Below, piece after piece: positions 16,829 to 27,414 of a stretch of 64,000 bases of DNA. This DNA comes from Bacillus sp. Marseille-Q3570 (GTDB lineage Bacteria; Bacillota; Bacilli; Bacillales; Fictibacillaceae), in NCBI RefSeq assembly GCF_946151055.1, contig NZ_CAMGYZ010000001.1:558001-622000 (forward strand), in the 5' to 3' direction. The position numbers and the translations under genes are program-made. Each line of letters starts with the position of its first letter. Within the stretch, counting starts at the first letter, position 1. A model generated the notes under the pieces. It was not told the origin of the DNA and made no database searches. It worked only from the letters and a program-made list of their open reading frames with translations.

Positions 16829-17104
16829 CGAAATATCCCCCCTCTAATACATCTGTTCCATTATACTATAATTCAGTATTGATTCGGCCTAAATTCGTCA
16901 ATTTTTTTAGATTTTGTCAAAATCAGGATATGAATTGCTGTTAAGTTCTATTTTTGTAAAAGAAGGGCTATTATATTGAAAAGTTGATTTCGTCAGCTAT
17001 TCACCTCCTCCCTTAAAGAGAGCCTTATCACTCGTTCCTCACTGTCTTGGCTGGATGGCATTTCCTGTTGGAATTTTGCAAATATCGCTTCAATCAAAGT
17101 GAGC

Positions 17105-17155
17105 AAAAATAAAAACTTGGCAAGTCTAGCCTTGGCCAGCTTCTTTCATTAAATC
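17105..17155. repeat. R1 element, short degenerate copy
   Basis: Contains AAAAATAAAAACTTGGCAAG and TAGCCTTGGCCAGC, matching the first two hairpin blocks of the R1 consensus; the third block is missing. It is in the gene-free gap 16829-17405 together with a 51 bp period array. Confidence 0.5.
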
Positions 17156-17172
17156 TGCTAAGGTCGCCACGC

Positions 17173-17307
17173 TAACGGACACAGGAGACCTTATTCTGAG
17201 CAAAATAAGGCAATTTCACAATTTAGCGGACATGAGAGACGTTATTTTGCCAAACGAGTATGTTTTTTCAGCTCATTCAGGTAAATAAGGGCTCTGGTGT
17301 CCGTTAG
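17173..17307. repeat. GGACAC array (R2), 51 bp period
   Basis: Units TAACGGACACAGGAGACC (17173) and TAGCGGACATGAGAGACG (17224) are exactly 51 bp apart, each followed by TTATT. An inverted unit (AAATAAGGGCTCTGGTGTCC, then GTTA) closes the array at 17307. Same family as 49284-49367 and 57354-57540. Confidence 0.8.
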
Positions 17308-17355
17308 ATGTTTGTCTCAATTTTCATCTCAAATCGCAACCTGATTTTTTGTCAC

Positions 17356-17391
17356 AAAAAAAAAGACTGACCACACATTTGTGATCAGTCC
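17356..17391 (-). terminator. Terminator of yrzB
   Basis: Minus strand GACTGATCACA pairs over 11 bp with TGTGTGGTCAGTC (one G-T), then a run of nine T. It ends the alaS-ireB-ruvX-yrzB transcript. Confidence 0.9.
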
Positions 17392-17405
17392 TTCATCATC
17401 TTTGT

Positions 17406-17693
17406 TTAGAGTTCTTCTGATTCTTGGAAAGTGTTCAACATTTCTTCGACCATATCCCATTCTTGATCTGTTTCAATTGGGAAAAGTTCGATATCATCCT
17501 CTTTTTCGCCTTTATCTTCGTAACGGAAAGCGAACACTTCAACATCTTCTTCATCTTCTCCATTTTCAACAGGAACAAGGACCATGTACGAACGTTCAGT
17601 TGCATCTACATCGAACGTAAATAGTACTTCAAATAAATGTTCCTCACCATTTTCATCAGGGATGATGATCCGCTCTTTTTCTTCCTCAGTCAT
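17406..17693 (-). CDS. yrzB: DUF1292 family protein (YrzB)
   Basis: A 95-residue very acidic soluble protein with the DUF1292 pattern IIIPDENGEEHLFEVLFTFDVD followed by YMVLVPVE and VFAFRYED strands. Function unknown. It follows ruvX by 15 bp and ireB, a conserved trio in Bacillus and relatives (yrzL-yrrK-yrzB). AGAGGTG ahead of the ATG serves as the ribosome site. Confidence 0.93.
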   Translation of the reverse strand: MTEEEKERIIIPDENGEEHLFEVLFTFDVDATERSYMVLVPVENGEDEEDVEVFAFRYEDKGEKEDDIELFPIETDQEWDMVEEMLNTFQESEEL

Positions 17694-17708
17694 TTTAGCA
17701 CCTCTTTT

Positions 17709-18128
17709 TTAGTTGGCGGCTGGGCTGTCTAGATAGCTCTGTAAGATGAGCACAGCTGCCATTTTGTCAATGACCCCTTTGCGCTTCTTGCGACTGACAT
17801 CAGCTTCAATGAGCATACGTTCTGCCGCGGCCGTGGTCAAGCGTTCATCCCACAGCACAGTGGATATTTTTAATGTGTCCTCAATATGCTTTGCAAATTC
17901 TTGACACATTTCTCCACTAGGGCCGATTGTTCCATTCATATTTTTCGGTAGACCGACCACGATTGTGTCAACTTCATGCTTATCAATCAGTTGCTTCAAA
18001 TACTGCATTTCCTGGTCGATATCTCCCTTACGTCGGTATGTTTCAATCCCTTGTGCCGTCCATCCTAACGCATCGCTAAGTGCAATACCAATTGTTTTTG
18101 TACCGACGTCTAACCCTAATTTTCGCAT
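17709..18128 (-). CDS. ruvX: Putative Holliday junction resolvase-like nuclease RuvX (YqgF)
   Basis: A 139-residue RNase H-fold protein starting [19 protein letters not shown], the first strand with the active-site Asp in [16 protein letters not shown] and the late [12 protein letters not shown] motif (with catalytic Asp/Glu) are typical. Relatives act in pre-16S rRNA 5' processing and have been proposed as junction resolvases; which role applies here cannot be told from sequence. It is between ireB and yrzB, transcriptionally linked. Confidence 0.94.
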   Translation of the reverse strand: MRKLGLDVGTKTIGIALSDALGWTAQGIETYRRKGDIDQEMQYLKQLIDKHEVDTIVVGLPKNMNGTIGPSGEMCQEFAKHIEDTLKISTVLWDERLTTAAAERMLIEADVSRKKRKGVIDKMAAVLILQSYLDSPAAN

Positions 18129-18137
18129 ATGCAGAAA

Positions 18138-18410
18138 TTATCTCTCACTTTCCTGATGCTGTACTAAATACGATTTTACGAGTTCCTCAATCAATTCATC
18201 GCGTTCAAGCTTGCGGATCTTGCTTCTAGCATCATTATGACGAGGAATATAAGCTGGATCGCCAGACAGGAGGTACCCTACGATCTGGTTGATTGGATTG
18301 TATCCTTTCTCTTGCAAAGACTCGTATACTGACAACAATACACTCTTGACGTTGGCATCCATCGAGTCGTCTTGAAAATTGAACTTCACCGTCTTGTCAA
18401 ATGAGCTCAT
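18138..18410 (-). CDS. ireB: IreB family regulatory phosphoprotein (DUF965)
   Basis: A 90-residue protein with the invariant [50 protein letters not shown] pattern of DUF965. In Enterococcus the homologue IreB is phosphorylated by the kinase IreK on Thr residues and controls cephalosporin resistance; in B. subtilis it is YrzL. A Thr is present near the N-terminus (DKTVKF). It stands immediately before ruvX (10 bp) and after alaS. Confidence 0.93.
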   Translation of the reverse strand: MSSFDKTVKFNFQDDSMDANVKSVLLSVYESLQEKGYNPINQIVGYLLSGDPAYIPRHNDARSKIRKLERDELIEELVKSYLVQHQESER

Positions 18411-18485
18411 CTTGACACCTCTCTTTAGCGTTAGATTGGGAAATCCCCGCTTTTTCTACCTTTATTGTACAATACACATACAGGT

Positions 18486-21122
18486 TTAGGAAATGGATTT
18501 GACGAATTCGTAAACATAATTTAATGCGTCATCCAGTTTTTCAGGTTGTTTTCCGCCAGCTTGAGCCATATCTGGGCGCCCTCCTCCGCCGCCTCCACAT
18601 CGGGTTGCGACTTCCTTTACAATTTTGCCTGCATGATAGCCTTCTTTCGTTAAATTATCTGTAACTCCTGCAACAATATTCACTTTTTCATTTTGTGCAG
18701 AACCAAGAACGACTACTCCGCTTCCGATCTTGTTCTTCAAATCATCTACGATTGAGCGTAAATTATTCATATCACTGGCAGAAACTTTTCTAGCTAATAC
18801 TTTTACACCATTGATTTCTTCAGCATGATCCATCAAGGAACCAGCTTCAATATTCGCAAGCTTCCCTTTCAGCGATTCATTTTCACGCTGAAGCTCTTTG
18901 ATTTGTAATTGTATAGTACCGACCTTTGCAGGTACATCATTCAAGTTAGATTTCAAAGCGTCTGCTGTATCTTTAAGGATTTGGACTTGACCAGTGAGAT
19001 GGCGATAGGCTCCCTCACTTGTAACTGCTTCAATCCTGCGTGTGCCCGCACCGATACCCGATTCAGCTATGGTCTTGAACAACCCGATTTCTGCAGTATT
19101 TGTAACATGACAGCCACCGCAAAGCTCAAGGCTGTAATCTCCGACTTTTACGACACGAACTTCACTTCCGTATTTTTCACCGAATAATGCCATTGCTCCC
19201 ATCGCTTTTGCTTCTTCAATCGGCTTGACCATCTTTTCAACAGGAATCGTGTTCCAAATCTTTTCGTTTACGATCGATTCAATCTTCTCCAATTCCTCCG
19301 GAGTGATCTGATTGAAGTGGGAGAAGTCGAAACGCAAGCGATCAGAAGTTACTAGAGAACCTGCTTGATTGACATGTTTTCCAAGTACATCTTTAAGTGC
19401 TTGGTGAAGCAAGTGTGTTGCAGTATGGTTCTTAATGATACCAGCACGACTGATCTCGTTGACGGTTGCCGTAAGGGTTTCATCGACTTTCAATGTCCCT
19501 TTTTCAACATGGACAGTATGGAGATTTTGGCCATTCGGTGCTTTTTGGACGTCTTTTACGACAGCAAAAACATTGTCATTTTCAAGTGTCCCTTTGTCAG
19601 CAATCTGACCGCCGCTTTCTGCATAAAAAGGTGTTTGATCAAGGATCACTAGGACTTCTTCACCAGCATTTGCTTCATTGACCGTATCAGCACCCTTTAC
19701 CATCACGCTGACCTTAGAAGAGGTATACAGTTGATCATAACCGATGAATTCACTCGATGTTTTGATATCACTCAGGACGCCAGTCTGAACCTGCATAGAA
19801 CCTGTGTCCTGACGTGCTGAACGTGCCCGTTCACGCTGTGCTTCCATTTCCACTTCGAATTGTTCCCGGTTCACAGTCAAACCTTCTTCTTCCACATACT
19901 CTTCAGTCAGTTCAAAAGGAAACCCATACGTATCATACAACTTGAAAGCATCTGAGCCAGAAAGTTGATTTTTCCCATTTTCTCTCGCTTGTTTCATCAT
20001 TTCAGATAAAATCGCAAGACCTTCGTTGATGGTTTCGTGGAATCGTTCTTCCTCATTCTTAACAACTTTTTGGATAAAATCAGTGTTTTCAAGGACATTT
20101 GGATAGAAGTCTTTCATGACATCTGCAACCACTGGCACAAGCTCAAACATAAAAGGTTTGCTGATGTTCAATTGTTTAGCAAAACGGATTGCTCTGCGGA
20201 TGAGGCGACGTAATACATAGCCTCTACCTTCATTGGATGGCAACGCACCGTCTGCAACTGCAAAAGTAACTGTCCGAATATGATCAGCGATAACCTTGAA
20301 AGCAGTATCGAATTCTGGATTCTTGCCATATTCAGTACCAGATATTTTTTCTGTTGCTTCGATCATTGGCATGAACAGATCGGTTTCATAGTTTGTCGGA
20401 GCATCCTGTAACGCACAAACGACACGTTCAAGCCCCATCCCTGTATCAATATTCTTTTTCGGCAACGGTGTATACGAGCCATCAGGGTTATGGTTGTATT
20501 GAGAAAACACAAGGTTCCAGATTTCAAGGTGACGCTCGTTTTCTCCACCTGGGAACAACTCTGGATCGTTCGGGTCGTTCCCATACTTCTCCCCGCGATC
20601 AAAAAAGATTTCCGTATTCGGTCCACTCGGGCCTTCACCGATATCCCAAAAGTTCTCTTCGAGACGGATGATCTTCTCCTTTGGAAGGCCGATTTCATTA
20701 TGCCAAATGCCATGCGCATCATCATCTTCAGGATGAATCGTAACTGCTAGCTTTTCAGGGTCAATTCCTAACCATTTTTCATCCGTCAAGAATTCCCAAG
20801 CCCAAAGAATCGCTTCTTTTTTAAAGTAGTCCCCGATTGAGAAGTTTCCAAGCATCTCGAAGAACGTATGATGTCGAGCAGTTTTACCGACATTTTCAAT
20901 ATCATTTGTACGGATTGATTTTTGAGCATTTACGATACGAGGATTCTCCGGAACGACACGACCATCAAAATACTTTTTCAAGGTTGCAACGCCACTGTTG
21001 ATCCACAATAAGGACGGGTCTTCGTGCGGTACAAGAGAGGCACTAGATTCAACCTTATGTCCTTTTTCTTTGAAAAAATCCAAAAACATCTGTCTTACCT
21101 CAGCTGAAGTGAGCGTTTTCAT
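18486..21122 (-). CDS. alaS: Alanine--tRNA ligase
   Basis: An 878-residue class II synthetase. The catalytic domain begins at once ([22 protein letters not shown]), the editing domain has [11 protein letters not shown] and the zinc-binding CGGCHVTNT in its second half, and the C-terminal domain includes the Gly-rich [16 protein letters not shown]. The reading frame is open for 42 codons upstream, but that stretch is the T-box leader; the true start is the ATG at 21122 (or the adjacent one at 21125) after AGGAGGG, which gives the usual 878 aa. Expression is under T-box antitermination by uncharged tRNA-Ala. Confidence 0.98.
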   Translation of the reverse strand: MKTLTSAEVRQMFLDFFKEKGHKVESSASLVPHEDPSLLWINSGVATLKKYFDGRVVPENPRIVNAQKSIRTNDIENVGKTARHHTFFEMLGNFSIGDYFKKEAILWAWEFLTDEKWLGIDPEKLAVTIHPEDDDAHGIWHNEIGLPKEKIIRLEENFWDIGEGPSGPNTEIFFDRGEKYGNDPNDPELFPGGENERHLEIWNLVFSQYNHNPDGSYTPLPKKNIDTGMGLERVVCALQDAPTNYETDLFMPMIEATEKISGTEYGKNPEFDTAFKVIADHIRTVTFAVADGALPSNEGRGYVLRRLIRRAIRFAKQLNISKPFMFELVPVVADVMKDFYPNVLENTDFIQKVVKNEEERFHETINEGLAILSEMMKQARENGKNQLSGSDAFKLYDTYGFPFELTEEYVEEEGLTVNREQFEVEMEAQRERARSARQDTGSMQVQTGVLSDIKTSSEFIGYDQLYTSSKVSVMVKGADTVNEANAGEEVLVILDQTPFYAESGGQIADKGTLENDNVFAVVKDVQKAPNGQNLHTVHVEKGTLKVDETLTATVNEISRAGIIKNHTATHLLHQALKDVLGKHVNQAGSLVTSDRLRFDFSHFNQITPEELEKIESIVNEKIWNTIPVEKMVKPIEEAKAMGAMALFGEKYGSEVRVVKVGDYSLELCGGCHVTNTAEIGLFKTIAESGIGAGTRRIEAVTSEGAYRHLTGQVQILKDTADALKSNLNDVPAKVGTIQLQIKELQRENESLKGKLANIEAGSLMDHAEEINGVKVLARKVSASDMNNLRSIVDDLKNKIGSGVVVLGSAQNEKVNIVAGVTDNLTKEGYHAGKIVKEVATRCGGGGGGRPDMAQAGGKQPEKLDDALNYVYEFVKSIS

Positions 21123-21412
21123 CATTGATTCCCTCCTATTTATGAGTTTGTCTTTTTTAGACAATAAAAAAACCCACGTCCTAAAACAGGGACGAGAGTT
21201 ATCACGCGGTACCACCCTGGTTATGAAAACATCTTCTGTATTCATCACCTCGACACATTAACGGTGTGCGCCGGCAGGGTTTGCCTGCATTCCGGATCAG
21301 CGTTCAGTCAATCTTCATCCAGAACCTCTTTCAGCCTGGGAGGTTCTTCTCTGCAAGGAAGGGTTTTGACCTACTCATTCCATCATCAATTTTTTATATT
21401 CATGTTCTGCTG
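21123..21412 (-). ncRNA. T-box leader of alaS
   Basis: Between the promoter and alaS lies a leader with the conserved T-box AGGGTGGTACCGCG (minus strand, 21205-21218), which pairs with the tRNA acceptor end to form the antiterminator. A terminator stem CGTCC/GGACG followed by TGGGTTTTTTT lies at about 21165-21200. The start of the leader has the usual GATGGAATGAGTA region near 21375-21395. Identity of the cognate tRNA follows from the gene; I did not assign the specifier triplet. Confidence 0.92.
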
Positions 21413-21418
21413 TCGTTA

Positions 21419-21448
21419 ATTATAGACTTTACTTTTCTGCATTGTCAA
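21419..21448 (-). promoter_or_regulatory. Sigma-A promoter of the alaS T-box transcript
   Basis: Minus strand TTGACA, 18 bp, TATAAT. The -35 and spacer lie within the last codons of the upstream gene yrrI (stop at 21429). Confidence 0.85.
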
Positions 21449-22508
21449 CATTTCTGAAATGCTCTCTTGCATGTTGGAAAATGACTTTTCCTATTGCAAA
21501 GAAAGGTACGGCAAGGAGTAAGCCGACAACTCCACCGATTTCCCCGCCAATCAACAATGCTAATATGATTCCTATCGGATGGATGTGCAATGTTTTTCCG
21601 ACAATAAGCGGACCGAGAATATTCCCCTCGATGAATTGAAGAATGATGACAATTCCAATTACGATCAACAGTTTATTTATCGATATTGTCGCTGCGATCA
21701 ACGCGACTGGCACTGCCCCGAGGACCGGTCCGAAATAGGGGATGAAATCAGTGACACCAATGATGATACCTAGAATCACTGGGTAAGGCACACCAGCTAT
21801 CCAGAACGCGCCAATTGCGAGAACTGCAAGTGCACATGCTACTGTCAATTGCCCGCGTATATAATTACCAAGTGAAACATCGATATCATGGATGATTTTC
21901 TTTCCCGGTCCTCTCCACTTTTTAGGGGTCAGGTTCCAAATCATACGTGTAATAACCTTAAAGTCTTTCAGCATATAGAACACGAGAAAAGGAATGACGA
22001 TCCACGCAAAAATGTTACGCCAAAATCCTTTGATTGCAATAAGAACGCCGCTTATTAATGTTGTTAAATATTGCTCTACTGCATTCAACGTTTTTTCAAA
22101 TTCATTATGGACCGTTTCCGGCAGATTATCAGTATGCTCGTAAAATTCCCTAATCCAGTTTCGATAAGTTTCTGATAATATAGGTAATTGTTCACTCAGG
22201 TCTTTGAGCTGTGATATCAGATAGGGCACACTTTTAAAGATCAAAAACCCGATGCCACCGAAAAAGGCAAGATAAATCACAAGGATTGCAAGAGATCGGG
22301 GGATGCCCCGCCGATGAATCCATTCTACAATTGGGTGTAATAGATAAGTGATGAAGATAGCGACGAAAAATGGCATGAAGACGGCCAAAATCATATCAAA
22401 GATCGGATCCCAAAACGGTTTCAATTTCATAAAGACAAATGCACAGAGTAAAGCTAATAAGACCATCCCGAGCCTTACCAGTGCTTCAATTGTAAACAGT
22501 TTTTTCAT
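21429..22508 (-). CDS. yrrI: AI-2E family transporter-like membrane protein (YrrI)
   Basis: About 359 residues with seven to eight membrane segments, of the AI-2E/PerM (UPF0118) family. Seen are FMKLKPFWDPIFDMILAVFMPFFVAIFITYLLHP at the start and GVTDFIPYFGPVLGAVPVALIA, the conserved P-Y-x-G-P loop, in the last third. Some members export AI-2, others act as Na+/H+ antiporters; the name does not fix the substrate. Position before alaS matches B. subtilis. The start may be ATG 22508 (GGTGG upstream) or GTG 22517. Whether it relates to LuxS in this window cannot be told. Confidence 0.9.
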   Translation of the reverse strand: MKKLFTIEALVRLGMVLLALLCAFVFMKLKPFWDPIFDMILAVFMPFFVAIFITYLLHPIVEWIHRRGIPRSLAILVIYLAFFGGIGFLIFKSVPYLISQLKDLSEQLPILSETYRNWIREFYEHTDNLPETVHNEFEKTLNAVEQYLTTLISGVLIAIKGFWRNIFAWIVIPFLVFYMLKDFKVITRMIWNLTPKKWRGPGKKIIHDIDVSLGNYIRGQLTVACALAVLAIGAFWIAGVPYPVILGIIIGVTDFIPYFGPVLGAVPVALIAATISINKLLIVIGIVIILQFIEGNILGPLIVGKTLHIHPIGIILALLIGGEIGGVVGLLLAVPFFAIGKVIFQHAREHFRNVDNAEK

Positions 22509-22689
22509 AAGCGCCACCGGATCTTTTCACAGTATTCTTGTATCTTTAACGTGCGCTTAATTGAACACCCTATGCATGGCGAAAGAAAACTACAAGGTGG
22601 AAGTGGATACTTTCTTTAAAGGTATTGCTTGCGAATCGCAGGGGAAGGCAGCGAATTACACTACGAATTTTAATATCCAGGAAGTATTA

Positions 22690-22734
22690 TAGGGTCAAAA
22701 AAAACTGACATTCATCTGAACGTCAGCCCTTTTT
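22690..22734. terminator. Terminator downstream of the YrzQ-like gene
   Basis: Arms CTGACATT and AACGTCAG (one mismatch) around CATCTG, with A-run on one side and T-run (GGGCTTTTTT-like in either direction) on the other. It separates the small genes from yrrI. Confidence 0.75.
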
Positions 22735-22883
22735 CAATAAATCGCTTTTGCAATCCTTTTACGGATCCGCTTCATTTTCTTCGTTGATAGCATGCCATTC
22801 ACCTTCATATTTCTTCCATATAAAGATTTAATCAGATACGCACCGGCACAGGTCGTTGCTATAGTCATGATTGTACGGTTCAC
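22734..22883 (-). CDS. YrzQ-like small protein (DUF3918-type)
   Basis: A 49-codon ORF missed by length filters: start NRTIMTIATTCAGAYLIKSLYGRN, then Met-, Lys- and Arg-rich MLSTKKMKRIRKRIAKAIY. A short hydrophobic, glycine-containing N-terminus followed by a KKMKR-IRKR basic tail is the layout of the YrzQ/DUF3918 group as I recall it, and B. subtilis has such a gene near yrrI. GTG 22883 is the likely start; ATG 22895 is the alternative, both with weak GGGATGG-type sites. Function unknown. Confidence 0.65.
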   Translation of the reverse strand: MNRTIMTIATTCAGAYLIKSLYGRNMKVNGMLSTKKMKRIRKRIAKAIY

Positions 22884-22907
22884 ATTAAACACCATCCCAG
22901 TATGAAG

Positions 22908-23096
22908 TTACATCGAAATACTTAGATCGTCATCATCGAACAAATCATCTAAAGAAGTCAAACTGCCATCTTCCTCTACTTGATTAAGAGTCAATTTGCC
23001 TTCAACAGCAGTCAGTTCGATGAAACATCCCCAGCAGTAATACTGGTCCACCCCGATTTTGCCAAGGTCTTTGCATTGGCAGTTGGGACATCTCAT
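22908..23096 (-). CDS. Small zinc-ribbon protein
   Basis: A 62-residue protein with two CxxC/CxxCxxxxL pairs: MRCPNCQCKDLGKIG and QYYCWGCFIEL, giving four cysteines suited to bind one Zn2+, then an acidic tail (DDLFDDDDLS). The DLGKIG-x-x-QYYCWGCFIEL block is strongly conserved among Bacillaceae homologues I recognise, but no function is known. The start is ATG 23096, preceded by GGAGGAGG; the upstream in-frame extension has no ribosome site. It lies between recD2 and the YrzQ-like gene. Confidence 0.8.
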   Translation of the reverse strand: MRCPNCQCKDLGKIGVDQYYCWGCFIELTAVEGKLTLNQVEEDGSLTSLDDLFDDDDLSISM

Positions 23097-23162
23097 TGTT
23101 CGTTCCTCCTCCTGATAAATCAAAAAAAGTGCTACGAATAGGATGTCCCGTATTTTCGGGAT

Positions 23163-25466
23163 TTATACGCTTTCTCTTTTTGTCCCGCTATCGTTTGAGC
23201 TTTCGATCCTTTTTTTCAATTTCATACTTAAATGTGAGTTGCGAGTGCCTGAGTCGTTTTGCTGTACCGCTCTTTTTAATGCATCCATTTCACCACATAA
23301 GATGAGATACTCTTTACTCCGGGTAACCGCTGTATAAATCAGATTCCGCCGAAGCATCCGAAAATAGCCTTTAACAATCGGTAAGACGACGATCGGAAAC
23401 TCGCTTCCCTGTGATTTATGAATTGAACAACAATAGGCATGCGTAATTTGGTTCAGGTCCGTCTTTTTGAACGTCACCTCAATGCCATCAAATGATATGA
23501 TGATCTGATCTTCTTTATCCGTTGTTTCTTTTGAGAAGATGATCGAGACGATTTCCCCGATATCTCCATTAAAGATTTGCTCCTCGGGAACATTGACGAG
23601 TTGGAGAACCTTATCACCCACACGATAGATGGATTGAAAATACTCGATTTCCCTTTTTTGTCCAGTCTGAGGATTGAACATTTCTTGTAATTCTTTGTTC
23701 ATCTCATCAATTCCAGCTCGGCCTCTATACATTGGTGCTAATACTTGTACATCTCGCGCTGTAAACCCTTTTGTCATGGCGCTTTTACAAACCTGGAGGA
23801 CTGCTGTGGTCACTTGTTCCTGTGAACACGGGAAGAACCGCCTGTCATGTTGAGGAGAACTCAGGTCCCCAGGCAACTCTCCTTTTTTCATTTCATGAGC
23901 TAATTGAACAATGGTCGAACCCTTCGCTTGTCGATAAATCTCATCAAGCTTTACTGTTGGGATGACTTCAGATGAAATGAAATCCTTCAATACTTGTCCA
24001 GGACTTACTGATGGAAGCTGATCCTCATCTCCCACCATGATCACCTGGATTTCTTCAGGTAATGCGTCGAAAAGCCTGTAGGCAAGACGGACATCTACCA
24101 TCGACATTTCATCAATGATGAGAAGTCGACCTGCAATTGGATTTTCACCGTGATGTTCAAATCCGCTGCCTCCTTTCCAACCTAGAAGCCGATGGATCGT
24201 CACAGCAGGAATGCCTGTGGATTCACTCATACGTTTAGCGGCACGTCCAGTTGGTGCTACGAGTAAAAATGGAAAATCTTCATCCTTATAGTCCTGAAGT
24301 TCGAGTGAAAGTCCATGGATTTCAGAATACGTTTCGATGATTCCTTTGATGACGGTGGTCTTTCCTGTTCCAGGACCACCGGTCAAAATCATCATCGGGG
24401 AAGTCAGTGCTTTATAAATGGCATCTTTCTGAGCATCCGCATATTCGATTCCATGTGATTCTTCAAGAGCACCTAAAGCATTATAAAAGTCCGAAAGCTC
24501 GATACGATCATATTCTTCCTGTTTCAATAAGCGTTCCATTTTTTGAAGTAAGCCGTATTCAGCAAAATACAGCGATGGAAGATAGGCATTTTCATCCTCG
24601 ATCAATACTTTCCCTTCACCATGTAAAGCAACAATCTCGCTGTAGAAATCAACATCAGAGTCAACAGGCTTTGTAAAAAGCAGTTTTTTGGTTTCTTCTA
24701 TTAAATCATCTACTTCAATGTATGTATGTCCTTGCTGATTACAAAGCTCCTTCAAATTATAAAGAAGGCCAGCTTGTACACGTTCTGAAGAAGTTTCTTC
24801 GATTCCTAAAGCATTTCCGATTTCATCCGCTCTACGAAAACCGATTCCATCAATGTCATAAATCAACTGATAAGGATTGGTCTGAATGACGGAAATTGCG
24901 TCACTCTTGTAAGATTGATAGATTTTCATCGCAATAGAGGGTCCGATCCCGTAGCGATGCAATGTACTGAGAAGCTGCTCTAAACCCTGGTGTTCCATCA
25001 AGGTTTCATAAATGATCTTTGCACGTTCTTCGGACAAATCCTTAACTTCGTTCAATACTTCCGGATCTTCGATGATTTTGGAAAATGCGTTATTCCCGAG
25101 TGTATGTATGACTTTTTCTGCGGTCTTCTTTCCGATTCCACTGAACAAATCACTTGAAAGATACTGGACCATCCCATCTTCTGTCCTGGGAAGATCTTTT
25201 CTGTAAAACTCAACCACAAATTGTTTCCCGTACTTTGGATGGTCTTTCACATCTCCCCAGAAAATGTACGTCTCTTCTTCCATCAACACTGGGAAAGTAC
25301 CCACCACAATCATATCTTTATCCATTTCCGCTAAATTGGATTCTTTCACAGACACTTTCAAAACGGAATAGAAAGTCTCTTTATTTTGATAGATCACATG
25401 AATAATCGTACCTTTCACAAACTGTTTTTCGTCTGATCCTAAATCGAATTGGCTTTGTAACTCCAT
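23163..25466 (-). CDS. recD2: ATP-dependent 5'-3' DNA helicase RecD2
   Basis: A 767-residue SF1B helicase not associated with RecBC. An N-terminal OB-like and helix-hairpin-helix region (GIGKKTAEKVI near 110, IGPSIAMKIY near 175, DIDGIGFRRADEIG near 205) precedes the motor with Walker A GGPGTGKTT (363-371), DEMSMVD Walker B and the late HKSQGSEF and AVTRSKEYL motifs. B. subtilis YrrC/RecD2 acts in replication fork and mismatch repair. It starts 12 bp after yrrB, so the pair is cotranscribed. Confidence 0.95.
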   Translation of the reverse strand: MELQSQFDLGSDEKQFVKGTIIHVIYQNKETFYSVLKVSVKESNLAEMDKDMIVVGTFPVLMEEETYIFWGDVKDHPKYGKQFVVEFYRKDLPRTEDGMVQYLSSDLFSGIGKKTAEKVIHTLGNNAFSKIIEDPEVLNEVKDLSEERAKIIYETLMEHQGLEQLLSTLHRYGIGPSIAMKIYQSYKSDAISVIQTNPYQLIYDIDGIGFRRADEIGNALGIEETSSERVQAGLLYNLKELCNQQGHTYIEVDDLIEETKKLLFTKPVDSDVDFYSEIVALHGEGKVLIEDENAYLPSLYFAEYGLLQKMERLLKQEEYDRIELSDFYNALGALEESHGIEYADAQKDAIYKALTSPMMILTGGPGTGKTTVIKGIIETYSEIHGLSLELQDYKDEDFPFLLVAPTGRAAKRMSESTGIPAVTIHRLLGWKGGSGFEHHGENPIAGRLLIIDEMSMVDVRLAYRLFDALPEEIQVIMVGDEDQLPSVSPGQVLKDFISSEVIPTVKLDEIYRQAKGSTIVQLAHEMKKGELPGDLSSPQHDRRFFPCSQEQVTTAVLQVCKSAMTKGFTARDVQVLAPMYRGRAGIDEMNKELQEMFNPQTGQKREIEYFQSIYRVGDKVLQLVNVPEEQIFNGDIGEIVSIIFSKETTDKEDQIIISFDGIEVTFKKTDLNQITHAYCCSIHKSQGSEFPIVVLPIVKGYFRMLRRNLIYTAVTRSKEYLILCGEMDALKRAVQQNDSGTRNSHLSMKLKKRIESSNDSGTKRESV

Positions 25467-25478
25467 CGTTTCGCCCCA

Positions 25479-26156
25479 CTAATCATTAGTTTCAGTAGAC
25501 TCTTGAATCTCATTGATTTTCTTGATTCCGTTATGTGCCAACAGATGATCGTTCTGATTTTCGATTGCTTTCGTAAACATCTCTTTCGCTTTATGGATGT
25601 TTTCTGTGTACAAATATGCTACGCCAAGGTTATAGTAAGCGTCTGCATGGTCTGGAGCGAGCTCGATCACGTTTTCTAAAGCTTTGATGGCTTGTTTAAA
25701 TAAATTCAGCTTTCCGAGTGTCATTCCGTATTGGAACCATGCTTCTACATCCGCGGGATTCTTTTCAGCGGCAGATTGGAAATGCGGAAGAGCCCGTGCG
25801 ATATCGCCCAATTGTGAAAAACTCATCCCTAGCATGAAGTGTGAATCACCATCTGAGAGCCCACGTTTGATCGCCTCTTGAAAAAGGTCAAGCGCATCAT
25901 CATACTGCTCGAGTTTATAAAAGACAACGCCTGCACCATAATAGGCTGGCGCCATTGTTTCATCCATGGAAATGGCTTTATCGAAAAAGCCCATCGCTTT
26001 CTCATATTCCCCTACCAGTTCTAAAAGGTTTCCGAAGTTCACATAAATGACTGGGTCGTCAGGACTTTCTTCAAGAGCACTATGAAATGCCTTCGCTGCT
26101 TCTTCGTATTTTCCTTCTTTCATCAATTCGATTCCGCGTTTATTGTTATCAGACAT
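25479..26156 (-). CDS. yrrB: Tetratricopeptide repeat protein YrrB
   Basis: A 225-residue protein built almost entirely of TPR units of 34 residues, for example GIELMKEGKYEEAAKAFHSALEESPDDP and the later AYYNLGVAYLYTENIHKAKEMFTKAI; about six are visible, with the typical A/G-8, A-20, P-32 pattern. TPR proteins scaffold complexes; B. subtilis YrrB has the same place between mnmA and recD2. The frame is open for 92 codons upstream, but the real start is ATG 26156 after GGAGG, and the extra stretch reads across a hairpin repeat and the end of mnmA. Confidence 0.92.
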   Translation of the reverse strand: MSDNNKRGIELMKEGKYEEAAKAFHSALEESPDDPVIYVNFGNLLELVGEYEKAMGFFDKAISMDETMAPAYYGAGVVFYKLEQYDDALDLFQEAIKRGLSDGDSHFMLGMSFSQLGDIARALPHFQSAAEKNPADVEAWFQYGMTLGKLNLFKQAIKALENVIELAPDHADAYYNLGVAYLYTENIHKAKEMFTKAIENQNDHLLAHNGIKKINEIQESTETND

Positions 26157-26220
26157 CATCTGCCTCCTTCTGAAAAAATCAACATCATGCGTTAACAAAA
26201 CCCGTTTATAAAAAATGGAA

Positions 26221-26269
26221 GTGGGGACTGTCCTTAAAAAAGTGTCAGACACTTTGGGACAGCCCCCAC
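26221..26269. repeat. GTGTCAGACAC hairpin element (R4)
   Basis: Long inverted repeat: GTGGGGACTGTCC then AAAAAAGTGTC pairs with GACACTTTGGGACAGCCCCCAC. It could fold as a terminator-like hairpin between mnmA and yrrB. A near-identical hairpin is at 32125-32168 and a looser one at 41186-41296. Confidence 0.75.
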
Positions 26270-26286
26270 TCTGTTCCATCATCAAT

Positions 26287-27414
<1,128 letters not shown>

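Noticed and set aside
21123-21248. N-terminal extension of AlaS by 42 residues
   Set aside because: The segment is the T-box leader including AGGGTGGTACCGCG and the terminator; the ATG with AGGAGGG gives the standard length.
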